Below the pieces are notes generated by a model. That model did no database searches and was not told the origin of the DNA. It saw only the letters and a list, made by a program, of their open reading frames with translations. Shown piece after piece: positions 15,637-23,207 of a DNA stretch of 64,000 nucleotides (position 1 is the first letter of the stretch; each line of letters opens with the position of its first letter). Made by a program: the position numbers and the translations under genes. The stretch lies in the NCBI GenBank assembly GCA_022484595.1, contig JAKVLB010000003.1:124001-188000 (forward strand), given 5' to 3'. Source of the stretch: Mageeibacillus sp. (GTDB taxonomy: Bacteria; Bacillota; Clostridia; Saccharofermentanales; Saccharofermentanaceae).

Positions 15637-17553
15637 ATGCGCAAAAGAATTGCCATTTTCGCGAACGGATACAGCATGGAGTTTCTGCAATCCATGCTTA
15701 ACGGCATTGAGCAGTCGGGATTCTACAACAACTATGATTACCTTGTTTTCCTGAGTCACACTTCTTATGACGACCCTGAAGAGATGAATGACGGCGAGTT
15801 TGCTATTTACAGGCTGCCGTATATTGAAGATTTTGACGGAGTCATTGTTTTTACCAACTGCCTTAATTCATGCGGCAGCGGCGTTGAGCTTGTGAAGCGC
15901 GCTGTTGACTGCGGGACTCCTGTCGTCAGCATAGGAATCAGAGTGGAAGGTGCCATTAATGTTGATATTGACAATACAACCGGAATACGTGAGCTGTGCG
16001 AACATCTGATTACGATGCACAATGTCAGGCACGCTGTGATCATAGGTGGCAAGGACGACCACCCCGAGAGCATCGTTCGCATTGATACATGCAGAACGGT
16101 TTTTCATGAACACGGGCTTGATATCAATGACAAGGATATCTTTTACGGCGATTGGGGAAATGTCAAGACTACCGTTATAACCGACAGTCTTGCGGCAAAT
16201 CCGGATGGTCTGCCGGATGCGATTATCTGCGCTAACGACATTATGGCACTGGCCTGCGCCACAGAGCTTGCAAGACTCAATATAAGGGTTCCTGAAGACG
16301 TCATTGTCACAGGCTATGATTCAATCATCCGCGGTCAGCTTTTCTGCCCTGTCTTAACTACGGTATCTTCGGATTATTCAACGATAGGACAAGAATGTAT
16401 TCAGTTATTCAACGATGCCGGCGACGGATACAGTATTTCGACAGATTTTAAAATTCCGTCAAAGCTTGTGCTCGGTGAGAGTTGCGGATGCTTTGAATCA
16501 AAACTTTTCGATACCAGGCGCAAGGAAAATGCCAGAGACACCTATTCACGGTATCTGGATCACCTGAAGCTCGAATCCAGCGAACGTACTCTTACTCAGC
16601 TGATAACCGATTCCACAGAATATGAGGGACTGAATAAAAGACTTATCGACTTCTATTCCGCAAACCGCGATATTTTCGGTGACGATTTCTTCATTGTCAT
16701 TCATAACAAGTATCTGGAAGATGTTATGTCTGATGATAATGCGGTTTTCGAAGACGGAGAACGCGGCAGGCTCAGTTCGATTGTTGCAATCAGCGAAGGA
16801 AAAGTGTGCGACAGACTCGATACAGACAGGCACAGGCTTATTCCTCTGTATGATCATGATTCCGGAACGAATCATATCTATTACCTTATGCCGCTTCATA
16901 ACGGCCGGTATAATTACGGCTACTGTGTAATATCTGACAAATCCAAGCTGATGCTCGGGCATATGGATCTGCACTCTAATCTTGAGAAACTTATGCTTGC
17001 ATTCAAGATTCAGCGGTCAAACATTCAGCTTCATATATATAACGAAAGTCTCAAGAGAATGTCACAGATTGATGCCATGACCGGTCTTTACAACCGCCTG
17101 GGCTATGAGAAGAAAGCTATTCCCATATACCACGAATGTGAGAGACTGAGACGGATGCTCATGGTTATGTTTATAGATATCAACCATATGAAGCTTATCA
17201 ATGACAGTTTCGGACATATAAGCGGCGACAGTGCCATCAGAGCCACGGCAAGCGCAATCATGGCCAATATCAAGCCTGACTGGATTGCAGTGCGTTTCGG
17301 CGGAGATGAATTTCTTATTATCGGCGGGATAACCGACGAGACCGAGGCTGAGGATTGCCAGAGTTCAATAGTAAGTTACATAAGCCGGATTAACCGGGAA
17401 GAGAACAATCCTTTTACTCTTTCTGTCAGCTCGGGCTTTATTCTGAGCGACAGGACCTACAAGAAGCCGCTTACGGAATATATCAAGGAAGCTGACAACC
17501 TTATGTATGTCACAAAGAGAAAGCTTCACAGCGAGAATGGTCACGCTTTTTGA
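15637..17553 (+). CDS. LacI/PurR-type ligand-binding domain fused to a GGDEF diguanylate cyclase
   Basis: A 638-residue protein, probably cytoplasmic since no signal peptide or membrane helix is visible. Residues 1-290 form a type I periplasmic-binding-like sensor as in LacI regulators (RKRIAIFANG, DFDGVIVFTN, VDIDNTTGIRELCEHL, DAIICANDIMALAC, VTGYDS), but without the N-terminal HTH. Residues 300-480 hold a linker, perhaps GAF-like, ending in a helix. The C-terminus is a cyclase domain: DAMTGLYNRLGYE, then FGGDEF at about 554-559 with an intact catalytic loop. No RxxD inhibitory site is seen before GGDEF. It would make cyclic di-GMP in response to a small ligand. The start follows GAGGTG. Confidence 0.9.
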   Translation: MRKRIAIFANGYSMEFLQSMLNGIEQSGFYNNYDYLVFLSHTSYDDPEEMNDGEFAIYRLPYIEDFDGVIVFTNCLNSCGSGVELVKRAVDCGTPVVSIGIRVEGAINVDIDNTTGIRELCEHLITMHNVRHAVIIGGKDDHPESIVRIDTCRTVFHEHGLDINDKDIFYGDWGNVKTTVITDSLAANPDGLPDAIICANDIMALACATELARLNIRVPEDVIVTGYDSIIRGQLFCPVLTTVSSDYSTIGQECIQLFNDAGDGYSISTDFKIPSKLVLGESCGCFESKLFDTRRKENARDTYSRYLDHLKLESSERTLTQLITDSTEYEGLNKRLIDFYSANRDIFGDDFFIVIHNKYLEDVMSDDNAVFEDGERGRLSSIVAISEGKVCDRLDTDRHRLIPLYDHDSGTNHIYYLMPLHNGRYNYGYCVISDKSKLMLGHMDLHSNLEKLMLAFKIQRSNIQLHIYNESLKRMSQIDAMTGLYNRLGYEKKAIPIYHECERLRRMLMVMFIDINHMKLINDSFGHISGDSAIRATASAIMANIKPDWIAVRFGGDEFLIIGGITDETEAEDCQSSIVSYISRINREENNPFTLSVSSGFILSDRTYKKPLTEYIKEADNLMYVTKRKLHSENGHAF

Positions 17554-17563
17554 AAAGCGGCTG

Positions 17564-18148
17564 TTACGCTGATAAACTCTTTATCACTTTGGCGGGAACA
17601 CCTGCAACCACGGTGTTATCAGGAACATCTTTCGTTACAACACTTCCTGCTGCAACAACAGCGTTCTCGCCGACAGTAACACCCGGAGTAATTGTAGCTC
17701 CCATACCAATCCACGCATTCTTCCTGATAGTGACCTTCCCGTATGTATATACTGTATGTCTCTGCGCAAAATCATGATTGATTGTCGCTATCCTGACTCC
17801 GGGCGCAAGCATAACACCATCCTCGAAAGTAATCCCTCCCGAAGCTGACAGTATTGCCGAATGATTAATGAAAACATTACTGCCAAAAGTCACACGGTTG
17901 CCGAAGTCACATATAAACGGTGTAAGAATTCTTACATCATCAAGCTTTCTTCCAAACAGCTCTTCTAAAAATCCAACATAAGCCGGGTCATCCGGTGATG
18001 TTGAATTTGCCTTGAAGCAAAGCGTTCTTGCCCTGATCATTTCATCGGCGGCTTCCTTAAAGTATTCTTCAGTTGCAGTTGTAGGACCGCCTTCATCCAT
18101 CAGTTTGTAAACATAGCCTTTATCATAATTCATACCTGTCACACCCAT
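17564..18148 (-). CDS. Sugar O-acetyltransferase (maltose acetyltransferase-like, left-handed beta-helix)
   Basis: A 194-residue hexapeptide-repeat acyltransferase. It has an N-terminal helical region, then the Lac/Mal transacetylase core FGSNVFINHSAILSASGGITFEDGVMLAPGV with the catalytic NHDF histidine region (IATINHDFA), then IGMGATITPGVTVGENAVVAAGSVVTKDVPDNTVVAGVPAK. It transfers acetyl from acetyl-CoA to a sugar or small acceptor. The start is uncertain: ATG at 18148 or at 18133; both overlap or touch the flavodoxin stop and neither has a strong ribosome site. It is last in the MerR-flavodoxin operon. Confidence 0.85.
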   Translation of the reverse strand: MGVTGMNYDKGYVYKLMDEGGPTTATEEYFKEAADEMIRARTLCFKANSTSPDDPAYVGFLEELFGRKLDDVRILTPFICDFGNRVTFGSNVFINHSAILSASGGITFEDGVMLAPGVRIATINHDFAQRHTVYTYGKVTIRKNAWIGMGATITPGVTVGENAVVAAGSVVTKDVPDNTVVAGVPAKVIKSLSA

Positions 18149-18636
18149 CTTTCAACCGAATCCATCGCCTCATCCGCCAGACTGCCTTTAATCGCAAGAC
18201 CTTTGGTAACCGTGGCTGCCGGAACTTCATTTGCAATATCACTTTCAGTACCCGAAAGTCCGCTGCCTTCATGGGTACAGAACGGATGAATCACTTTGCC
18301 TTCAAAGTTCGAACTATCCAGGAATGTGTAGACTGCCATCGGCATAGTTCCCCAATAGTTAGGATACCCAAGATAAATCTCATCATAACCGCTTAAATCA
18401 GGCAGTGCCTTGAGCTCCGGCCGTAAGTTCTCCTGACGGTCCTTCTTTGCCTGGGCTGTTGCAGTGCTGTAATCCGCGGCATATGGAATCTTCTGTTCAA
18501 TTCTGAACATATCTGCGCCCTTAATTCCGGCAATCATCCGCGCAACCTTCTCTGTATTGCCGACTTCAATATAACGGTAGCTTCCGTCGAAATAGTTCTC
18601 ATCTGCTCTTGAATAAAACGCAACTAATTTTTTCAT
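18139..18636 (-). CDS. Flavodoxin family protein
   Basis: A 165-residue FMN protein. The N-terminal strand and loop KLVAFYSRADENYFDGSYRYIEVGNTEKVARMI is the phosphate-binding region of the long-loop flavodoxin/NADPH-dependent reductase type. YDEIYLGYPNYWGTMPMAVYTFLDS is the flavin-stacking Y-P-x-Y/W block, and FCTHEGSGLSGTESDI is the third FMN loop. It lies 6 bases after merR and is followed by the acetyltransferase, so all three share the merR promoter. In the context of an aldehyde-type MerR regulon it probably supplies electrons for detoxifying reductions. Confidence 0.85.
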   Translation of the reverse strand: MKKLVAFYSRADENYFDGSYRYIEVGNTEKVARMIAGIKGADMFRIEQKIPYAADYSTATAQAKKDRQENLRPELKALPDLSGYDEIYLGYPNYWGTMPMAVYTFLDSSNFEGKVIHPFCTHEGSGLSGTESDIANEVPAATVTKGLAIKGSLADEAMDSVERWV

Positions 18637-18641
18637 ATTCT

Positions 18642-19055
18642 TTATCCTCTCTTCGTGTCCGTATTCCTGTCTTTATCTTTACCGTCCCAGTCGAGCCTGC
18701 CTGTAACAAGCGCATCCTCATATCTGTCAATCTTGAACGACAGCCTTTCCATAGTCTCTTCCACTGCTCTCTTCTGTTCCTCAAGAACAGTCATCTGTTC
18801 TCTCAACAGTTCAAGTCTTGCCGGAATCGTGTCATCTCCCTGCCTGAAAAGCTCCAGATACTCGATCATAACTTCCACAGGCAATCCGGCGCTTCTCATA
18901 CATTTGGCAAGATTAACCCATCTTATATCCTCTTCGCCGTAATTTCTTGTTCCACCGGCCGTTCTTGTTACTCTCGGAATCATTCCCACGCGCTCGTAGT
19001 AACGCAGGGTATCCTGTGACAGCCCCGTCATAAGGCTCACTTCATTTATCGTCAT
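18642..19055 (-). CDS. MerR family regulator of the AdhR/NmlR type
   Basis: A 137-residue regulator. The winged-helix head reads MTINEVSLMTGLSQDTLRYYERVGMIP with TAGGTRNYGEEDIRW, followed by a C-terminal coiled coil (about 75-120). It has a single cysteine in the middle region, NLAKCMRSAGLP. Counting from the ATG at 19055 it is residue 52, the same position as the thiol that senses aldehydes in Bacillus AdhR and NmlR relatives. I use the second ATG because GGAGGA touches the first one. Its own promoter carries the 19-base spacer and dyad typical of MerR activation. The signal is inferred to be a reactive aldehyde or similar electrophile. Confidence 0.85.
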   Translation of the reverse strand: MTINEVSLMTGLSQDTLRYYERVGMIPRVTRTAGGTRNYGEEDIRWVNLAKCMRSAGLPVEVMIEYLELFRQGDDTIPARLELLREQMTVLEEQKRAVEETMERLSFKIDRYEDALVTGRLDWDGKDKDRNTDTKRG

Positions 19056-19084
19056 AAACATTCCTCCGGTTGCTTTATGTCTGA

Positions 19085-19115
19085 ATTATACAATCTGGAG
19101 TTAACTCCGGGTCAA
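19085..19115 (-). promoter_or_regulatory. MerR-class promoter of the merR-flavodoxin-acetyltransferase operon
   Basis: Minus strand: -35 TTGACC (19110-19115), 19-base spacer, -10 TATAAT (19085-19090). The spacer contains the dyad CCGGAGTTAACTCCAG (19095-19110). A 19-base spacer with a central inverted repeat is diagnostic of MerR-activated promoters. One mismatch breaks the symmetry compared with the second copy at 20319-20349. Confidence 0.85.
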
Positions 19116-19156
19116 GCTTTGCAGGTTCTCATAGTAAGCGTCACTCGGTATTTTTC

Positions 19157-20293
19157 TCACATTCCTATCATTGCCGAGAAATCCTTCATGACCTCGGATA
19201 TCTTTATCTGCTGAGGGCACACCTTCTCGCAGCTCCTGCACCCTATACAGTTTGCCGGCCTCTTTGAAGGCTCCATACTGCCGACAGCCATAGGCGCGAG
19301 AAAACCGCCGCCGGCCAGCTTATGTTCATTATATAAAGCTATAAGCTCCGGAATCGGAAGCTTCTTCGGACAATGACTCGTGCAATAGTGACACGCCGTG
19401 CAGGGAAGACCGCCGCGCTTTACTTCCTCATCCATAAGATATACAAGCCTGTCAAACTCTTCACGGTTCAGCGGCTTATCCACACTCCATGTATCAATGT
19501 TGGCCTTAAGCTGCTCCATGTCAGACATTCCGGAAAGAACCATTCTTACCTGGGGCAATGCCTGCAAAAACCTGAACGCCCACTCCGTAACAGTTTCATC
19601 CGGACGCATCTTCCGCAGTTCACCGGTCATTTCATCCGGCTCGTTGCAGAGTTTTCCTCCGTGCAGAGGTTCCATAACCCAGACCGGAAGCTGCCTTTCC
19701 TCACAAAGCGCGACCTTCTCATCACATTTCTGAAAATGCCAGTCCATATAATTGAGCTGAAGCTGGCAGAACTCCATATGCTCTCCGTACGCTGAATCAA
19801 GAAATCGCTTCAGAACCGAGGATGATCCGTGACACGAGAAACCCAGATGTCTGATTCTGCCAAGTCTCTTCTGTTCAAGAAAGTACTCAAGTATACCGAA
19901 CTCAGGGTCAAGGTAATCGTCGATGTTCCCTTCATAGACGTTATGAATCAGGTAGAAATCGAAGTAATCCGTCTGAAGCTTTACGAGCTGTTTCTCGAAA
20001 ATCTCTCTTGCTTTCGGCATATTTGAATTGTCATAGCCCGGAAACTTTGTTGCCAGACAGAAACTGTCGCGCGGATATCCGTGTAGATATTTTCCTGCGA
20101 CAAGCTCCGAAGCGCCGCTGTGATATCCCCATGCTGTGTCGAAATAATTAATCCCGTGTCTGTACGCGTATTCTATCATCTCTGCGGCAGCCTTCTCATC
20201 TACTGCGGCATCGTTGCCGTTGATAACAGGCAGTCTCATCATTCCGAGTCCGAGCCCGGACAGCTTCTCGCCTTTGAAATCTCTGTAAATCAT
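19157..20293 (-). CDS. Aldo/keto reductase with a C-terminal ferredoxin-like domain
   Basis: A 378-residue fusion. Residues 1-270 are an NAD(P)H aldo/keto reductase barrel with the tetrad region NYFDTAWGYHSG (Asp and Tyr), AGKYLHG, and IRHLGFSCHGS. The C-terminal part has two cysteine clusters, CTACHYCTSHCP (about 298-309) and CIGCRSCEKVCP (about 350), for two [4Fe-4S] centres, an arrangement common in anaerobe AKRs. The ATG at 20293 follows GGGGA. Its promoter carries the same MerR dyad as the neighbouring operon, so it belongs to the AdhR-like regulon and probably reduces aldehydes. Confidence 0.9.
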   Translation of the reverse strand: MIYRDFKGEKLSGLGLGMMRLPVINGNDAAVDEKAAAEMIEYAYRHGINYFDTAWGYHSGASELVAGKYLHGYPRDSFCLATKFPGYDNSNMPKAREIFEKQLVKLQTDYFDFYLIHNVYEGNIDDYLDPEFGILEYFLEQKRLGRIRHLGFSCHGSSSVLKRFLDSAYGEHMEFCQLQLNYMDWHFQKCDEKVALCEERQLPVWVMEPLHGGKLCNEPDEMTGELRKMRPDETVTEWAFRFLQALPQVRMVLSGMSDMEQLKANIDTWSVDKPLNREEFDRLVYLMDEEVKRGGLPCTACHYCTSHCPKKLPIPELIALYNEHKLAGGGFLAPMAVGSMEPSKRPANCIGCRSCEKVCPQQIKISEVMKDFSAMIGM

Positions 20294-20318
20294 AACAGTA
20301 TCCCCTGACTTTTTTCTT

Positions 20319-20349
20319 ATTATACTGCCTGGAGTTAACTCCAGGTCAA
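20319..20349 (-). promoter_or_regulatory. MerR-class promoter of the aldo/keto reductase gene
   Basis: Minus strand: -35 TTGACC (20344-20349), 19-base spacer, -10 TATAAT (20319-20324), with the perfect 18-base palindrome CCTGGAGTTAACTCCAGG (20329-20346) in the spacer. It matches the merR promoter site and resembles published AdhR/NmlR boxes. Confidence 0.88.
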
Positions 20350-20380
20350 ATACAATTTTCGAAAAATCAGAACAAATATG

Positions 20381-20806
20381 TCACCGGATTTTTTTCTGCA
20401 TCCAGATATGCGGAAGTCCCTCTTCATCATCCGACGGGCCTGTCTCCATGAACCCAAGCGTGCTGTAGAACTTCACTACCCTGCATTGCGCATGAAGCAT
20501 CAGAACTTTCGCACCCATCTTCCTGACTGTGTCCTCGGCTTCCAAGAGCATCTCAGAGCCTAATCCCAACCCCCGGTATTCTTTTATGACGGCTATTCTT
20601 CCGAATATAAAGCATCCTTTGTCCGCCCCTTCGTAAACGCGGCACGTGGCAACAGGTTCATCCGCTTCGTTATACATCACAAAATGAACTGCCTTGTCAT
20701 CCTTATCGTCAAACTCGTTGCGAAAAGACTGTTCATCAACAAACACCTTCGTTCGAATATATCTCGCATCGTCGGTAAGATATGTGTATTTCCTTATGTC
20801 AGACAT
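20381..20806 (-). CDS. GNAT family N-acetyltransferase
   Basis: A 141-residue acetyltransferase of the ElaA/YjcF type: RTKVFVDEQSFRNEFDDKDDKAVHFVMYN (N-terminal strands), then FGRIAVIKEYRGLGLGSEMLLEAED (acetyl-CoA pyrophosphate loop R-x-x-G-x-G), and LHAQCRVVKFYSTLGF. The ATG at 20806 follows a weak GAAAGAG. It lies upstream of the aldo/keto reductase promoter and is a separate unit. The substrate is unknown. Confidence 0.88.
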   Translation of the reverse strand: MSDIRKYTYLTDDARYIRTKVFVDEQSFRNEFDDKDDKAVHFVMYNEADEPVATCRVYEGADKGCFIFGRIAVIKEYRGLGLGSEMLLEAEDTVRKMGAKVLMLHAQCRVVKFYSTLGFMETGPSDDEEGLPHIWMQKKIR

Positions 20807-20840
20807 ATATAATCTCTTTCTGTAATGCCTTTATCGATGA

Positions 20841-21707
20841 TTACAAAGCACCCGTTGCTTCTTCCGGCTTCTCCCTGTCCCTCCTATAAAGCAGACAATA
20901 CGCACCGAAGAAAGTCAGAAGCCCTACGGCTGCGACATAGGCTTCCAACGCCCATGAAGAGATGTCTATAACCTTGAAAATACTCAGTGCCGCCACGGTG
21001 TCCATGACAGTATGAAGCAGAATTGCCAGAGGATACAGCCAGAATTTTTTATCTCTTGCCGCATAGAACACGATGATCGACGCTCCGACATGGAAAAGAA
21101 AAGCAAATACTCTCTCGACAATCGATATTGCAAAAACATTAAACGAAAATGACGTAACTGTATAAGCAAGACTGTCGATTGAAGATTGCAGCTGTCCGGA
21201 AACTTCAGATGCGGAAGCAGTCATCATTGTCTGGAATGTTCCGTTATTGATCATTAATCCGAAAGCGATATATTCTATAAACGTAGTTCCCAGAATAAAC
21301 ATCACTTCGAATCCGCCGTGCCCTATTCCGTATGAGATAGCGGTCTCCCTGTTTCTGCGTTTTCTCAGCACGGTCCTGAATGCAACCAGACGCCCGGTCT
21401 CTTCAAACACGCCCGGAAAGAGTCCTGCGACGATAGAAAGCAATATAGGGTTCGCACTCAGAAATATGCTCACCGGATTATCGGGAAGTCCCATCGCCGT
21501 CGGGAACACTATCACGTTCTGGATAATTTTCTCAAGTATGACCGCGAAAACCATAAATGTCGCTGCACCAATCAATATGGTGGTGAAACGTTCCTTCTTC
21601 CTAACTTTCCAGATTATCGCTATCAGCAGCGGCACCAGTATAAAAAGTGCAGCCCCTGCGAACATCAGCAGAAATTGATCCGTACCCACTTTCTCTGTTC
21701 CCGTCAT
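20841..21707 (-). CDS. YhfC family intramembrane metalloprotease
   Basis: A 288-residue polytopic protein with about eight transmembrane segments. Putative metal and catalytic motifs lie in membrane segments: FPGVFEETGRLVAF (Glu-Glu-x-x-Arg), ISYGIGHGGFEV (His and Glu), RVFAFLFHVGASI, and ILLHTVMDT (His and Asp). These match the YhfC family, distant relatives of CPBP proteases. The ATG at 21707 follows AAAGGAG. It lies downstream of the SMR gene by 75 bases and may be cotranscribed. Its substrate is unknown. Confidence 0.8.
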   Translation of the reverse strand: MTGTEKVGTDQFLLMFAGAALFILVPLLIAIIWKVRKKERFTTILIGAATFMVFAVILEKIIQNVIVFPTAMGLPDNPVSIFLSANPILLSIVAGLFPGVFEETGRLVAFRTVLRKRRNRETAISYGIGHGGFEVMFILGTTFIEYIAFGLMINNGTFQTMMTASASEVSGQLQSSIDSLAYTVTSFSFNVFAISIVERVFAFLFHVGASIIVFYAARDKKFWLYPLAILLHTVMDTVAALSIFKVIDISSWALEAYVAAVGLLTFFGAYCLLYRRDREKPEEATGAL

Positions 21708-21782
21708 AATATTATTCTCCTTTTATTTATTTTCCCTGTTATCCGCACCGGAATCATAGATTTCCATGCAGAAACTTTTTAC

Positions 21783-22094
21783 TTAGAATATTTTTAATCC
21801 GACAATACCGCATACAATCAGCACTATGCATATTATCTGTGCTGCATTCAGTGTCTCCTTATAAATTAATATGCCCAGCACCGATGTTCCGACAATCCCA
21901 AAACCGGTCCACATCGCATAGGCTGTTCCCAACGGAAGTTTTTTTAATGCAAGTGACAGAAAAACTGCACTGAGAACATAAAAGATAAGTGTTGTAATAC
22001 TTGGAACAACCTTTGTGAATCCATTTGATAACTTCATGAAATATGCCCATGTAATCTCTGATATACCTGCCAGAAGCAACATAATCCACTGCAT
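21783..22094 (-). CDS. Small multidrug resistance (SMR) family transporter
   Basis: A 103-residue four-helix protein with the family glutamate in TM1 (AGISEITWAYFMKLSNGFT), LGTAYAMWTGFGIVGT in TM3 and YKETLNAAQIICIVLIVCGIVGLK in TM4. SMR proteins of this type export quaternary cations or guanidinium (Gdx) as antiparallel dimers. The ATG at 22094 follows GGAGGA; the longer frame starts inside that site. The leader upstream is about 100 bases long with an inverted repeat (CCATACC and its complement), but I could not match it to a known guanidine riboswitch class. Confidence 0.85.
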   Translation of the reverse strand: MQWIMLLLAGISEITWAYFMKLSNGFTKVVPSITTLIFYVLSAVFLSLALKKLPLGTAYAMWTGFGIVGTSVLGILIYKETLNAAQIICIVLIVCGIVGLKIF

Positions 22095-22207
22095 ACTTTT
22101 CCTCCGCAAAAAAAGAACTCAGGACATCCATACCTTCAAAGGCCTACTGGTATGGTTCCGAAGCTCTGTTCTTTCTCTGCCCGGCAGCAGAAGTTTAATT
22201 CGATATA

Positions 22208-22236
22208 ATCATAACATATTTCAAACGCCGTTTGAA
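22208..22236 (-). promoter_or_regulatory. Candidate promoter overlapping a 17-base palindrome, upstream of the SMR gene
   Basis: The perfect palindrome TTCAAACGCCGTTTGAA (22220-22236, 8+1+8) overlaps a minus-strand promoter with -35 TTCAAA (22231-22236), 17-base spacer and -10 TATGAT (22208-22213). A dimeric repressor, for example of the TetR type, could bind it; no such gene is adjacent. The stretch 22110-22346 otherwise holds the SMR leader and the end of the metF unit. Confidence 0.5.
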
Positions 22237-22346
22237 TTCATTTCCCCGGTTCTCGATTCTATCGCCGGCTGCAGGTGACACTGTAAAATTTTCATTTCTA
22301 AGGAAAGTTCAGAACAGGTTTCCTGTTTCCACATTATCTTCCACAA

Positions 22347-23207
22347 TTAAACTATATTTTTAATTCCGTCACAGATACGCTTCACCGCAACAGGATTATT
22401 CATGGTATAGATATGAATTCCGTCGCAGCCTGAGACAAGAAGATCTATGATCTGGCTGATTGCGTAATATAAGCCTGCATCAAATAACGCATCAGGATTC
22501 TCTTCATACTTTTCGATGATCTTCCGGAACTTATCAGGCAGCTTTGCTCCGCATGTGGTGACCATCCGCTTTATTGTTCTCGCCGAAAGGCATGGCATTA
22601 TCCCGGGGGTAACAGGTACTTGTATGCCTGCTATCCGTGCATCTTCCACAAATGAATAGAAATCTTCATTATCAAAGAAAAGCTGAGACATAAGCACTTC
22701 TGCTCCGGCATCAACTTTAGTTTTGAGATTCCTTATCTCGCTGATCCTGTTCTCTGAATCCGGGTGGTTCTCAGGATAACAGGCTCCGGCAATACAAAAG
22801 TTCGTACGTGGTCTGATATATTCAATCAGATCAGAAGCATGACTGAATACTCCCTTCGGCGGAGCCTTTGGATTGTAGTCCCCTCTCAGTGCAAGAACAT
22901 TTTCAATTCCGCTGTCGGCAAGTTCGCGGCAGAAATCATCAATTTCATTTCTGTTATAACAAAGGCATGTAAGGTGCGCGACAGGCTCAACTCCATATTT
23001 TTCCTTTATATGACGGCAGATAGCGATCGTTCCGTTATTGTTTGAGCTGCCTCCTGCTCCAAACGTAACGCTGATGAAGTCGGGTTTGAGCTCACAAAGC
23101 AGTTCGAGTGTTGCATCGATATTAATCAGTTCTTCATCATGCTTTGGCGGAAAAATCTCAAACGACAGTACTCTTCCGGGTTTCTTGTAAATTTCAGTCA
23201 GTTTCAT
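22347..23207 (-). CDS. metF: Methylenetetrahydrofolate reductase
   Basis: FAD TIM-barrel enzyme of 286 residues that makes 5-methyl-THF, the methyl donor for MetE. Seen are LSFEIFPPKHDEE (catalytic Glu region), FISVTFGAGGSS, VAHLTCLCYNR, ALRGDYNP, and MSQLFFDNEDFYSF. It overlaps metE by 14 bases with its own GAGGAG, so the two steps of methionine synthesis are translationally coupled. Expression should follow the LysR-controlled metE promoter. Confidence 0.95.
   Translation of the reverse strand: MKLTEIYKKPGRVLSFEIFPPKHDEELINIDATLELLCELKPDFISVTFGAGGSSNNNGTIAICRHIKEKYGVEPVAHLTCLCYNRNEIDDFCRELADSGIENVLALRGDYNPKAPPKGVFSHASDLIEYIRPRTNFCIAGACYPENHPDSENRISEIRNLKTKVDAGAEVLMSQLFFDNEDFYSFVEDARIAGIQVPVTPGIMPCLSARTIKRMVTTCGAKLPDKFRKIIEKYEENPDALFDAGLYYAISQIIDLLVSGCDGIHIYTMNNPVAVKRICDGIKNIV

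Noticed and set aside
22110-22200. Guanidine riboswitch before the SMR gene
   Set aside because: I could not find the conserved blocks of the known classes; left as an unexplained structured leader.
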